Positions 56,265 to 64,000 of a stretch of DNA of 64,000 bases are shown here, one piece after another. The translations under genes and the position numbers were made by a program. Below the pieces are notes generated by a model. That model made no database searches and was not told the origin of the DNA. It worked only from the letters and a program-made list of their open reading frames with translations. This DNA comes from Mycobacterium sp. PO1 (GTDB lineage Bacteria > Actinomycetota > Actinomycetes > Mycobacteriales > Mycobacteriaceae). How positions within the stretch are numbered: the stretch's first letter is position 1; each line of letters starts with the position of its first letter. The stretch lies in NCBI RefSeq assembly GCF_017312405.1, contig NZ_BLTG01000019.1, forward strand, positions 62,001 through 126,000. The letters run 5' to 3'.

Positions 56265-57728
56265 TCATCGGCTGCCGGATCCGGTCGATGCCCGGCGTTG
56301 CCGCAGTTCCTCCAGCAGCCGGTGCTCGGCGTCTTCACCCGGTGCAACCCCGGTGGGGACCCGGAACAGAAAGAACAGACCCAGGACCCACCAGCCGCCG
56401 AACAACAACCACGGCTGCGGGTCGAGGAACGCAGGCATCCCCGGGAGATACAGGCTCAACAGGCCTGCGCAGAGAACCACGGCCGCTCCGCCGATCAGCA
56501 AGCCGCCCTGGCCTTTTCCACCGATCCGCAGCGGCCGGTCCATGTCCGGTTCCCGTCGCCGCAGCACGAGGAACACGATGGACACCAGCAGATAGGCGAT
56601 GACGATGCTCGGCGATCCCGAGTCGACGAGCCATCCCAGCATCGCCTCGCCGAGGAACGGTGCGAGGAACGACAGGCCACCGATGAACAGCAACGCGTTG
56701 ACCGGTGTGTGGAATCGCGGGTGCACCTTGCCGAACCAGGCGGGCAGCATGCCCGAGCGTGCCATCGAGTACATCAGCCGGGAGGCGCCCAGCAGCAGCG
56801 AATTCCACGACGTCAGGATCCCGGCGATGCCGCCGGCGATCAGCAGCTTCGCCATCACATCACTGTTGAACAGCGCGCCGAAGGCGTCCGCGGTGGCGAT
56901 GTCCGCCTCACCCAGGTCACCCGGCGGCATCGCTGACGACGTGGTCGCGATGACGAGCAGATAGAAGATGGTCGCCAGGATCACGGCGATGACGACCAAC
57001 CGGCCGATCTGGCGAGCGGGCACGTTCACTTCCTCCGCCGACTGCGGGATGACGTCGAACCCGACGAACAGGAACGGCACCACGACGAGGACGGCGAAGA
57101 AGCCCGCGACTCCGCCGGTGAACAGCGGCTGCATGTTGTCCGGCGAGCCGCCGGTGAACGATCCGAACACCAGCATCAAACCGATGATGAGCAGCAGCAC
57201 CACGACGAACGTCTGGACCACGCTGGCGAACTTCACCCCGAGGATGTTGATGGTGGTGATGACGATCGCCGCGATCGAGCCCACCAGTGCCCAGGTGAGA
57301 TAGACCTCGCTGCCCGCGACATCCCACAGGTGAATCTGGTTGAGGTCGGGGAATAGGTACAGCGCGGTTCTCGGCAGTGCCACGGCCTCGAACGCGACGA
57401 TGGTGACGTACCCACCGACGATCCCCCACGAGCCGATGAACGACCAGCGCGGACCCATGCCGCGCAGCAGGAAGTTGTGTTCTCCGCCCGCCTTGGGCAT
57501 CGACGCGGTCAACTCCGCGTAGGTCAGGCCGACCACCGCCATGATCACCCCGCCCGCCGCCATCGCCAGCACCGCCCCGAGGGTGCCCGCGGAGCCGATC
57601 CAGTCGCCGGTCAGCACGACCCAGCCGAACCCGATCATGGCCCCGAACCCGAGCGCGAGGACGTCCCAGTTGCCGAGGACTTTCAGGAGGGAGGCATCGT
57701 CGGGCTTGGTTGCCACGTCTCGGTCCAT
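56265..57728 (-). CDS. APC-family amino acid permease
   Basis: 487 residues, about 12 membrane helices. The N-terminal GFGAMIGFGWVV and the helix-6 region FVGFDVIPQSAEEV match the APC amino acid/polyamine transporter superfamily, with substrate unknown. The C-terminus is charged and cytoplasmic. Convergent with the lycopene cyclase gene (13 bases between stops). Confidence 0.87.
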   Translation of the reverse strand: MDRDVATKPDDASLLKVLGNWDVLALGFGAMIGFGWVVLTGDWIGSAGTLGAVLAMAAGGVIMAVVGLTYAELTASMPKAGGEHNFLLRGMGPRWSFIGSWGIVGGYVTIVAFEAVALPRTALYLFPDLNQIHLWDVAGSEVYLTWALVGSIAAIVITTINILGVKFASVVQTFVVVLLLIIGLMLVFGSFTGGSPDNMQPLFTGGVAGFFAVLVVVPFLFVGFDVIPQSAEEVNVPARQIGRLVVIAVILATIFYLLVIATTSSAMPPGDLGEADIATADAFGALFNSDVMAKLLIAGGIAGILTSWNSLLLGASRLMYSMARSGMLPAWFGKVHPRFHTPVNALLFIGGLSFLAPFLGEAMLGWLVDSGSPSIVIAYLLVSIVFLVLRRREPDMDRPLRIGGKGQGGLLIGGAAVVLCAGLLSLYLPGMPAFLDPQPWLLFGGWWVLGLFFLFRVPTGVAPGEDAEHRLLEELRQRRASTGSGSR

Positions 57729-57910
57729 GGTCTCCGGCCTTTCCCCAGCTCAACCAGTGCGATGGACCTACCCGTATCGGCCGGTTCGGAAACCGTCGAT
57801 CTGATGCGGTGGGCCCGCGACGGGGTACCCGGGCCCGATCAGCCGTTTAGGGTGGATGACAGGCGGGCCTGCGACGGCCCGCCCTTCCGGGAGCGATGTG
57901 GAGGACACTG

Positions 57911-58822
57911 ATGCGCCGACTGCTACTGAACAGGGCGGGAGCCACGGCGGCGATCCTCGGCGTCGCGTTGCTGCTGGGAGGATGCACGCCGCAGGTGTCG
58001 GGCGCGCCGCCCGCCGCCGATCACACTCCGCAGGCGCCGCGCCCGACCCTGATGCCCCAGGCCCCGCCCGCTGCGCCGCCGGTCCCTCTCGCCGGGCTCG
58101 ACGACCGCGTTCAACAGGCGGCCGCGCAGGCCGCCGACGTGGGCGCCCAGATCGAGGCCGCCGTGTTGGACCGGCAGACCGGTCAGCTGGCGGCCCACGG
58201 CGCGAACACGCCGTTTCCGATCGCGTCGGTGGTGAAGCTGTTCATCGCCGACGATCTGCTGCTGCGGGAGTCGCAGGGGGACATCGAACTCTCGGCCGCC
58301 GATCGGCAGTCCCTCGATACGATGCTGCGGTCCTCCGACGACAGTGCCGCGCAGATGTTCTGGGACCGCAGTGGTCAGAACGCGGTGATCGACCGCATCG
58401 TCGCCCGGTACGGTCTGACCGGCACCACCGCGCCGTACAACGGACATTGGGACGTCACGCAGAGCACCGCAGGCGATCTCGTCCGTTACTACGACATGCT
58501 GTTGGCGGGCACCGGCGGGTTACCGCGCGAGCAGGCCGACATCATCATCGGCAACATCGCCCGGTTCACTCCGACGGGCAATGACGGCTATCCCCAGCGG
58601 TTCGGCATCCCCGACGGCCTCTACGCCGAACCCGTTGCGGTCAAGCAGGGTTGGTTCTGTTGTTGGAACGGCGGCAACCAGCTGCATGTGTCCACCGGCT
58701 TGATCGGGCCCGACCGCCGCTATGTGATGGCGATCAGCTCGCTGGACCCCACCGACGCCGCCACCGCGCGGGAGCACATCACCGAGGCCGTCAAGACGGT
58801 GTTCCCGGGTGGAACGGTCTGA
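57911..58822 (+). CDS. Lipoprotein with class A beta-lactamase-like serine hydrolase domain (LppW-like)
   Basis: 303 residues from ATG 57911 (GGAGG 8-12 bases upstream); an earlier ATG at 57896 is disfavoured. A lipobox LGGC with Cys25 shows it is membrane anchored. The folded domain has SxxK (SVVK in PFPIASVVK), an SDD triad (RSSDDSAA) and KQG near the end, in the order of serine beta-lactamase/penicillin-binding folds. It resembles mycobacterial LppW-type proteins; enzymatic activity is not assured. Confidence 0.8.
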   Translation: MRRLLLNRAGATAAILGVALLLGGCTPQVSGAPPAADHTPQAPRPTLMPQAPPAAPPVPLAGLDDRVQQAAAQAADVGAQIEAAVLDRQTGQLAAHGANTPFPIASVVKLFIADDLLLRESQGDIELSAADRQSLDTMLRSSDDSAAQMFWDRSGQNAVIDRIVARYGLTGTTAPYNGHWDVTQSTAGDLVRYYDMLLAGTGGLPREQADIIIGNIARFTPTGNDGYPQRFGIPDGLYAEPVAVKQGWFCCWNGGNQLHVSTGLIGPDRRYVMAISSLDPTDAATAREHITEAVKTVFPGGTV

Positions 58823-58852
58823 GCGGAGAACCCCCGATAGAACAACCGCCCG

Positions 58853-59641
58853 TCAGCCCGCCAGCTTCGGATGACTCGCGGCGAGCTCGAGAAGTTGCAG
58901 ATATCCGCGCAACTCCCAAGCGGCCCGGCCGATGAACAACCCGGTGACCTCGGCGATGCCGAGAAGATCTGCCGCGTTGTCGACGTTGACCGAACCTCCG
59001 TAGAGCAGTCCACCTATGCGTCCGAGGTATTCGCGACCGAGTTCGGCGAACGGCGCCCGCATCTCCTCGGCGGTGGCGGGGCGGCCCTTGTCGCCGATTG
59101 CCCACACCGGTTCATAGGCGATGAGGACCCGCTTCATCTGCTCGGGGGTGAGGCCATCGAGTGCGCCGGCTGCTTGATCGAGAATGAATCGTGACGAGTC
59201 CCCGGCACGTCTGACTTCGTCGCTCTCGCCGATACAGAGCAAGGGAACCAGCCCGTGGGCGAGCGCGGCCGCCACCTTCAGCCGGGTTGTCGCGACTGTC
59301 TCACCGAAGTGCTCGCGCCGCTCGGAGTGACCGATCTCCACGAGCTGAGCACCCGCGTCCTTGGCCTGAGCGACGGACACCTCGCCCGTCCACGCGCCAT
59401 GGTCGTCCCAATGAGCGTTCTGCACTCCGAGCAGTACCGGCGTGTCCTGCCCCAGTGCCTCCCGGGTTGCGCTGACCGCGGTGAACGACGGAATGATGAA
59501 TGGCTGCACTCCAGCGAGTTTCGTGCGCCTCAGGTAGTGGTCCAGCTCGCGAGCGTATCGACGGGCCTCGTCGAGACTCTTGTTCATCTTCCAGCTGGTG
59601 CCGACCCACAGGGTCGCCACGCCGTCGCGGGTCTCAGTCAC
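58853..59641 (-). CDS. Triosephosphate isomerase-like tetrulose-phosphate isomerase (EryH/LerI type)
   Basis: 262 residues from GTG 59641, overlapping the RpiB-like stop by 8 bases; a GTG at 59620 is possible. The TIM fold keeps all three catalytic residues: Lys in SWKMNK, His in IGHSERREH and Glu in AYEPVWAIG. The N-terminus reads GTSWKMN rather than GNWKMN of glycolytic TIM, as in the EryH/LerI subgroup that isomerises tetrulose phosphates in erythritol/threitol use. It lies in the same unit as the RpiB-like and DhaK-like genes, which supports this role. Confidence 0.82.
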   Translation of the reverse strand: MTETRDGVATLWVGTSWKMNKSLDEARRYARELDHYLRRTKLAGVQPFIIPSFTAVSATREALGQDTPVLLGVQNAHWDDHGAWTGEVSVAQAKDAGAQLVEIGHSERREHFGETVATTRLKVAAALAHGLVPLLCIGESDEVRRAGDSSRFILDQAAGALDGLTPEQMKRVLIAYEPVWAIGDKGRPATAEEMRAPFAELGREYLGRIGGLLYGGSVNVDNAADLLGIAEVTGLFIGRAAWELRGYLQLLELAASHPKLAG

Positions 59642-60092
59642 CCTCGTACGCGCGGATGTCGTCGACCTTCGCCGCGGAGGAGGACTGTGGGTCGAACTCC
59701 AGCCCGAGCCACTCCTTGACCAGCGCACGCGCCAGTTCGAGTCCCACCACACGTTCCCCCATGCACAGCACCTGCGCATTGTTCGACAGGACGGAACGCT
59801 GGACGGAGTAGAGGTCGTGCGCGGTGACCGCGCGGACACCCTTGACCTTGTTCGCCGCGATCGCGACGCCCAATCCGGTGCCGCAGATCAACAGTGCCCG
59901 GTCCGCTTCCCCCCGTGCGATCTTCTCCGCGGCTGCGACGGCGACGTTCGGGTAGGACGTGTCGTCCTCGTGTTCCATGACCCCGACGTCCTCGACGGTG
60001 TCTACGCGCTCGTCGGACTCGAGGTCCTTGCGCAGCGCCTCCTTGTAGTTGAATCCGGCGTTGTCGCCGCCCACTACGATCCTCATTGCCAT
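59634..60092 (-). CDS. RpiB-like tetrose-phosphate isomerase (EryI/DerI type)
   Basis: 152 residues; GGAGGAAC precedes the ATG at 60092. RpiB/LacAB fold with the catalytic Cys in LICGTGLG. The His normally in the RxHND region is changed (RSVLSNNAQVL), a difference seen in tetrose-specific members such as EryI/DerI. It probably converts D-erythrulose 4-phosphate to D-erythrose 4-phosphate, entering the pentose phosphate pathway. Located 26 bases downstream of the DhaK-like gene. Confidence 0.82.
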   Translation of the reverse strand: MAMRIVVGGDNAGFNYKEALRKDLESDERVDTVEDVGVMEHEDDTSYPNVAVAAAEKIARGEADRALLICGTGLGVAIAANKVKGVRAVTAHDLYSVQRSVLSNNAQVLCMGERVVGLELARALVKEWLGLEFDPQSSSAAKVDDIRAYEGD

Positions 60093-60118
60093 ATCTGTTC
60101 CTCCACAGCGGTTGTCGT

Positions 60119-61834
60119 TCAGCGGGTCAGGTGCTCGCCGAGCGCCGTCATGAGCAGCGCGAAGGACAACGCGCCCGGGTCGGGGGTGCCCACGCTCTTC
60201 TCGCCCAGCACTCGCGCGCGGCCCAGCCGCGCTGTGATGTCGGCAGTCTTGGCGGCGGCGTCGTGCGCGACGCGCGCCGCAGCGGTGATCGCGGGGCCTG
60301 CGTCCGTGTCGAACGCGTCGGTCAGTGCGTCACGAAACGGCACGGCGGCGTCGACCATGGTCTTGTCTCCGGGCTCCGCTCCACCGAGCCGGAGGACGGC
60401 ATCGATCCCGGCGGTGACGGCATCGACGACGCTTCGCTCTTCGGCCCCTTCGGTGTCGCTGAATTCGCCACCGGCACTGGTCAATGCGGCGCCCCACAGG
60501 GCTCCGGAAGTTCCGCCCGCAGCGTCCGCCCAGGCTTCACCGGCCATCAGCAGCGTGGTGCGAGCACCTGCGCCCTGATCGACCGCGGTGCGCGCGGCGC
60601 CGGCCGCGCCCCGGGAGCCGAACACCATGCCCTGGCCGTGGTCACCGTCACCGGCGACCGCGTCGAGTCGACCGAGTTCGCCTTCGTTGTCGGCACAGAC
60701 CTGCCGGAACCTTTCGAGCACTGCGACGATCTTCTGGGCGCAGGTTCGCGAATCCTCGCTGGCATCGGGTATCTCGGTCTTGCCTGGATCCCAGGTGCCT
60801 GTGCGGGGGGCCCGATCGACGACCGGCATCGAGCCTCGCCGATAGGCCGGTGTCTCGGCCGGCGCGAGCCAGAGCTTTTCGAGTTCGTCGTCGAGGAACA
60901 CCAACGTCAGCGACAGACCCGCCATGTCGAGGCTGGTGACGAATTCGCCCACCTCGGGTCTCACGACTGTCAGTCCTCGTTGCTCCAGTCGTTCGGCGAT
61001 ACGCCCGTAGACGACAAAGAGCTCTTCGTATTTCACCGTGCCGAGTCCGTTGAGGATCACGGCGACTCTGCCGTCGTAGCCGTCCTCGCCCCGTGGCGGC
61101 TCTTCGGCCAGCAGTTCGTCGACCAAGAGATCGGCAATGTCTGCGGCACTACCGATATCGGCGTCTCGGACCCCGGGTTCGCCGTGGATTCCCAAACCCA
61201 CCCCCATGCTGCCCTTTTCGACGTGGAACAGCGGGTCGTCAGAGCCGGGTAGGGTGCAGCCCTCGAAGGCGAGTCCGAAAGAACGTGTCGCGTCGTTGGC
61301 CTTCCACGCCAGGCGTTCGGCCTCGTCGAGATCCGCCCCCGCCTCGATGGCCGCCCCGGCGATCTTGAACACGGGTAGATCGCCTGCGACACCCCGCCTG
61401 TCGCGGTGATTCTCGGAGGTGTTGGAGGCGATGTCATCGCTCACCGTGACGATACGGACGTCGATGCCTTCGTGACGGAGCTTCTCGGCCGCCAGGCCGA
61501 AGTGGAGAACGTCCCCGGCGTAATTTCCGAACCCGAGGATCACGCCGCCACCGTTCTCGGCGTTGCGCACCACGGAGTAGACCTCTGAGGCTGAGGGCGA
61601 GGAGAAGATCTTGCCGCATGGGGCCCCGTGTCCCATGCCGGGGCCGACCCAGCCCGCGAATGCGGGGTAATGCCCGGAGCCGCCGCCGATCACCAACGCC
61701 GGCTGGCCCGCCGGTGTCTGCGTCGAGCGAGCTACTCCGCCGGGGACCTCGACCAGAAGGTCTGGATGAGAGGCGACGAGGCCGCGGACCGCCTCCTCGG
61801 CGAAGTCGTCCGGCGAATTGAGGAGGTACGTCAT
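60119..61834 (-). CDS. Fused DhaK-DhaL sugar kinase (erythrulose/dihydroxyacetone kinase, LerK/DerK type)
   Basis: 571 residues from ATG 61834 (AAGGA upstream; an ATG at 61849 is possible). The N-terminal DhaK domain has GGGSGHYP, GHGAPCGKIF and GIHGEPG with the substrate-binding His; the C-terminal DhaL domain has the ATP/Mg motif DAVAGDGDHGQGM. ATP-dependent fusions of this type phosphorylate dihydroxyacetone or tetruloses such as erythrulose. The downstream TIM-like and RpiB-like isomerases make a tetrulose substrate likely. Confidence 0.85.
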   Translation of the reverse strand: MTYLLNSPDDFAEEAVRGLVASHPDLLVEVPGGVARSTQTPAGQPALVIGGGSGHYPAFAGWVGPGMGHGAPCGKIFSSPSASEVYSVVRNAENGGGVILGFGNYAGDVLHFGLAAEKLRHEGIDVRIVTVSDDIASNTSENHRDRRGVAGDLPVFKIAGAAIEAGADLDEAERLAWKANDATRSFGLAFEGCTLPGSDDPLFHVEKGSMGVGLGIHGEPGVRDADIGSAADIADLLVDELLAEEPPRGEDGYDGRVAVILNGLGTVKYEELFVVYGRIAERLEQRGLTVVRPEVGEFVTSLDMAGLSLTLVFLDDELEKLWLAPAETPAYRRGSMPVVDRAPRTGTWDPGKTEIPDASEDSRTCAQKIVAVLERFRQVCADNEGELGRLDAVAGDGDHGQGMVFGSRGAAGAARTAVDQGAGARTTLLMAGEAWADAAGGTSGALWGAALTSAGGEFSDTEGAEERSVVDAVTAGIDAVLRLGGAEPGDKTMVDAAVPFRDALTDAFDTDAGPAITAAARVAHDAAAKTADITARLGRARVLGEKSVGTPDPGALSFALLMTALGEHLTR

Positions 61835-61901
61835 TGTTCCGTCCTTCACGACGCGCCGGCGACGAGACGTCCAGCGCTACGAACCAGAGTGTGTGACCCC
61901 G

Positions 61902-61913
61902 ATCCTATAGGAT
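61902..61913. promoter_or_regulatory. Palindromic GntR site upstream of the kinase operon
   Basis: ATCCTATAGGAT is a perfect 12-bp palindrome between the GntR stop (61923) and the kinase start (61834). It shares the ATCCTAT core with two copies upstream of the GntR gene, so it is probably the GntR operator of an internal promoter. Confidence 0.7.
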
Positions 61914-61922
61914 TCTCGGCGC

Positions 61923-62669
61923 TTAGTCAGCCGTGTTCACAGAATCCGACGGGCGGCGTCGCGACCTCTGCCGGCCGGTGACGCGTCGCTGCGCTTCCGC
62001 ATGCTCGGCCAGCGCCCGCTCCTTCACACCGCTGATGTGGCTGTGCATGATGCGGTAGACCTCGGGCCCGTAGCCGCGCCGGAGCGCGGCCAGGATCTCC
62101 CGGTGTTCGGCGATCGCGCAGGCGGAGTCCTGCACGCCGACTCCGATGAAGAGTCGGAAACGCTGACCGTGACCGCCCAAGGCGTCATATGCCCTGAGCA
62201 ATGCGCTGTTGTCTGCGTGTTCGGCGATCAGGCGGTGGAAGTGCTCATCGGCGCGGTGATACTTCCTGATCGCCGCGGCGTCAGGTGTATGAGGTGCGCG
62301 ATCCTGCTCATCGATCGCCTGTTCCAGCGCATTCAACAACCGGGTATCGGAACGCTCGCAGGCCAGTTCGGCCAGCCGGGGCTCGATGAGCAGGCGCGCG
62401 TCCATGATGTCGGAGATCTCCTTGGCGCCGGGCATGTCGGGCACGCGGTAGCCCCGCATGGCGACCCGGACGACGTTGCCCGTGGACTCCAGACGGGCCA
62501 GCGCCTCGCGCACCGGAGTCGGCGAGACGCCGAGGTAGCGAGCCGTGCCGTCGATGCTGATGGGATCCCCCGACTGCAACGTGCCGTCGAGGAGCAACTC
62601 CATGAGTCGCTCGTAGACCTGGTCGACCAGCGTGTTGCGCACCGGTGCCGGGTACTCGTCGGCTCCCAC
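61923..62669 (-). CDS. GntR-family (FCD domain) transcriptional regulator
   Basis: 248 residues from GTG 62669. N-terminal winged helix (VYERLMELLLDGTLQSGDPI, then YLGVSPTPVREALARLES) and C-terminal FCD domain with conserved acid and His positions (DARLLIEPRLAELA, EHFHRLIAEHADN, EHREILAALRRG). It binds a carbohydrate acid or phosphate ligand and controls the sugar genes around it, probably through the ATCCTAT sites at 61902 and 62738. It is divergent from the isomerase gene. Confidence 0.88.
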   Translation of the reverse strand: MGADEYPAPVRNTLVDQVYERLMELLLDGTLQSGDPISIDGTARYLGVSPTPVREALARLESTGNVVRVAMRGYRVPDMPGAKEISDIMDARLLIEPRLAELACERSDTRLLNALEQAIDEQDRAPHTPDAAAIRKYHRADEHFHRLIAEHADNSALLRAYDALGGHGQRFRLFIGVGVQDSACAIAEHREILAALRRGYGPEVYRIMHSHISGVKERALAEHAEAQRRVTGRQRSRRRPSDSVNTAD

Positions 62670-62737
62670 TTCGGGCCTTTCCGCCGCTCCGGATCAAAGG
62701 ACGAAATTCTAACCCCTGTTGACATTGAGCCCCAGAA

Positions 62738-62751
62738 ATCCTATATCCTAT
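62738..62751. promoter_or_regulatory. Tandem ATCCTAT sites between gntR and the isomerase
   Basis: Two directly repeated ATCCTAT copies (62738-62744 and 62745-62751) lie between the divergent starts at 62669 and 62795. They match each half of the palindrome at 61902-61913. Spacing from the isomerase start (44 bases) allows promoter control. Confidence 0.65.
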
Positions 62752-62794
62752 GCGATCTAGAGGTTTGTGACTCAGACCACTTTGGAGGACGTCG

Positions 62795-63715
62795 ATGCAC
62801 TCGGCTCACACCTGGCCGATCTCAGCCAACATGCTCAGCTTCGGTAACCGGGCACCCGACGGCGGCCACATCAAGGACGCCCCGGCCGCAGTGTGGGCTT
62901 CACAGCTGCGTCAAGTGCGCGAACTCGGGTTCGACTACATCGACCCCACCGATGCCTGGGTTCCGCTCGCCGCATTGTCGGACGCACGCGTCGATGAGTT
63001 CGGCACCGTGCTGAGCGACGAAGGACTGGCCATCTCCTCCGTCTCGATGACCCGGAACTCGGTGGTGGATGTCGAACATGGCGAGCAGAACCTGGCCGAT
63101 GCCCACCGCCTCATCGACCTCGCCCCCACTTTCGGCGCCACCATCGTCAACACCGGTTTCATGCAGGCGATCACGCCCGCGCAGAGCGAGCAGATCTGGT
63201 TCTGGCTCGTGGAAGGCCACGTCGACGACCCTGCTCTGCGTGAGCTGGCGATCGAGCGGGTTCGCGAACTCGGCGATCATGCCCGCTCCAACGGAATCCA
63301 GCTGAGCCTCGAGATGTACGAGGACACTTTCATCGGCACTCCCGACGAGGCAGTGCAGTTCATCAGCGACGTCGACCACGATGCTGTCGGACTGAATCCC
63401 GACCTGGGGAATCTCATCCGGTTGCACCGCCCGATGCCGCATTTCACCGAGATGTTCGCCAAAGTGCTTCCGTACTCGAACTTCTGGCACATCAAGAACT
63501 ATTCGCGTGATCACGATCCGGCGACCGGCGCGTACAGCTCGGCTCCACTGCCACTGAAGTACGGGTACATCAACTACCGCCAGATGATTCGGCTGGCACT
63601 CGACCTCGGCTATTCCGGCCCGTTCTGTTGCGAGCACTACGGCTCTGACTCCCTGGGGGTGTGCGCCGAGAACCGCGAGTACATCCTGCAGGTTCTCACC
63701 TCCGCCCTCGCCTGA
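62795..63715 (+). CDS. Sugar phosphate isomerase/epimerase (AP-endonuclease-type TIM barrel)
   Basis: 306 residues from ATG 62795, with GGAGG 7-11 bases upstream. Xylose isomerase-like TIM barrel with metal-binding residues in QLSLEMYED, LNPDLGN, and FWHIKNY, then GPFCCEHYG. Length and context resemble EryC, the tetrulose 4-phosphate racemase/epimerase of erythritol catabolism, or OtnI-type isomerases. It likely interconverts four-carbon ketose phosphates. It faces the GntR gene. Confidence 0.82.
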   Translation: MHSAHTWPISANMLSFGNRAPDGGHIKDAPAAVWASQLRQVRELGFDYIDPTDAWVPLAALSDARVDEFGTVLSDEGLAISSVSMTRNSVVDVEHGEQNLADAHRLIDLAPTFGATIVNTGFMQAITPAQSEQIWFWLVEGHVDDPALRELAIERVRELGDHARSNGIQLSLEMYEDTFIGTPDEAVQFISDVDHDAVGLNPDLGNLIRLHRPMPHFTEMFAKVLPYSNFWHIKNYSRDHDPATGAYSSAPLPLKYGYINYRQMIRLALDLGYSGPFCCEHYGSDSLGVCAENREYILQVLTSALA

Positions 63716-63738
63716 CCCACGACCCGAAGGACATCCGC

Positions 63739-64000
63739 ATGCGCACGATCAACACCGTCACCGTCGTCGGCGCGGGCTACATGGGCGGTGGAATCGCCCA
63801 GGTGCTCGCCCTGAACGGGTTCACCGTCCGGATCGCCGACGTCGACGCCGACGCCACCCGCGAAGCCCTCGCACGTCTGGAGAAGGAGGCCGAGGAGTTC
63901 GAGGAACAGGGTCTCTTCGAACCGGGCAGCGCCAAGACCATCATGGGCAACCTCACCGCGGGAGACAGCTTCGAGGACGCAGTGTCGGACGTCGACTTCG
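63739..64000 (+). CDS. 3-hydroxyacyl-CoA dehydrogenase-like NAD-binding protein (3' end outside window)
   Basis: 87 residues are visible, from ATG 63739 with GAAGG upstream. The dinucleotide motif VVGAGYMGGGIAQVLALNG, followed by RIADVDADATREALARL, matches the N-terminus of 3-hydroxyacyl-CoA/L-gulonate 3-dehydrogenase-type enzymes. As it follows the isomerase by 23 bases, it may oxidise a polyol or sugar-derived hydroxy acid in the same pathway. The family cannot be narrowed further with this part. Confidence 0.75.
   Translation, partial: MRTINTVTVVGAGYMGGGIAQVLALNGFTVRIADVDADATREALARLEKEAEEFEEQGLFEPGSAKTIMGNLTAGDSFEDAVSDVDF

Noticed and set aside
58853..59641. Glycolytic triosephosphate isomerase
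   Set aside because: The GTSWKMN start and the neighbourhood with a DhaK-type kinase, RpiB-like gene and GntR point to a tetrulose isomerase; the housekeeping tpiA normally follows gapA and pgk.

Overview
The window is about 64 kb of GC-rich DNA with dense, short-spaced genes on both strands and many GTG starts. The gene content points to a free-living mycobacterium, probably a Mycolicibacterium: a DesA3-type acyl-CoA desaturase with its ferredoxin reductase partner, a fused HadA/HadB-like dehydratase, a DUF3159 membrane protein, hemerythrin-domain proteins, a GH6 secreted glycosidase and a BTAD/AAA regulator. The genus is an inference from these families; no rRNA or other marker lies in the window. 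No tRNA, rRNA, CRISPR array, insertion sequence or prophage gene was recognised, and no gene-free stretch exceeds 300 bases (the longest is 34632-34926).

Layout. 1-2452: cell-envelope sugar genes (GtrA tail, GT2 glycosyltransferase, NAD-epimerase) and a quinone reductase. 2536-10632: small locally regulated units, namely arylsulfatase/TetR, PPOX and AhpD-like genes opposite a CGNR regulator, a GH6 glycosidase, DoxX/OhrR-like MarR, and a hydrolase. Three of these have clear palindromic operators between or in front of the genes. 10745-15600: a co-directional run containing a three-repeat Gly/Asp-rich peptide, a JmjC/cupin oxygenase, a Suc_Fer-like [2Fe-2S] protein, a proteasome-beta-like Ntn hydrolase, a class III cyclase homologue and a hemerythrin. 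The first four genes look like a peptide-modification system and are the best candidate here for an undescribed system.

15765-24747: lipid and redox genes (SDRs, a large exported acidic protein, a HadA/HadB fusion, TetR, an old-yellow-enzyme homologue). 24723-34631: a tightly coupled five-gene minus-strand operon (halogenase-like flavoprotein, KS-AT-DH-KR-ACP polyketide synthase, ABC ATPase, ABC permease, TcmP-like methyltransferase), a compact biosynthesis and export cluster. 34927-47837: MOSC protein, FAD monooxygenase, Na+/H+-type antiporter facing its TetR, S9 peptidase, NDH-2, DASS transporter, and the desaturase/reductase pair.

48027-58822: hemerythrin, a 1103-residue BTAD/AAA regulator, a vWA gene broken by a frameshift in a 7-base homopolymer with two DUF202-type partners, an NrtR-like Nudix protein, a lycopene-cyclase homologue, an APC permease and a beta-lactamase-fold lipoprotein. 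58853-64000: a four-carbon sugar (tetrulose/tetritol) catabolic locus with a DhaK-DhaL kinase, TPI-like and RpiB-like isomerases, a GntR/FCD regulator with repeated ATCCTAT sites, a TIM-barrel isomerase and a truncated 3-hydroxyacyl-CoA-dehydrogenase-like gene running off the end.
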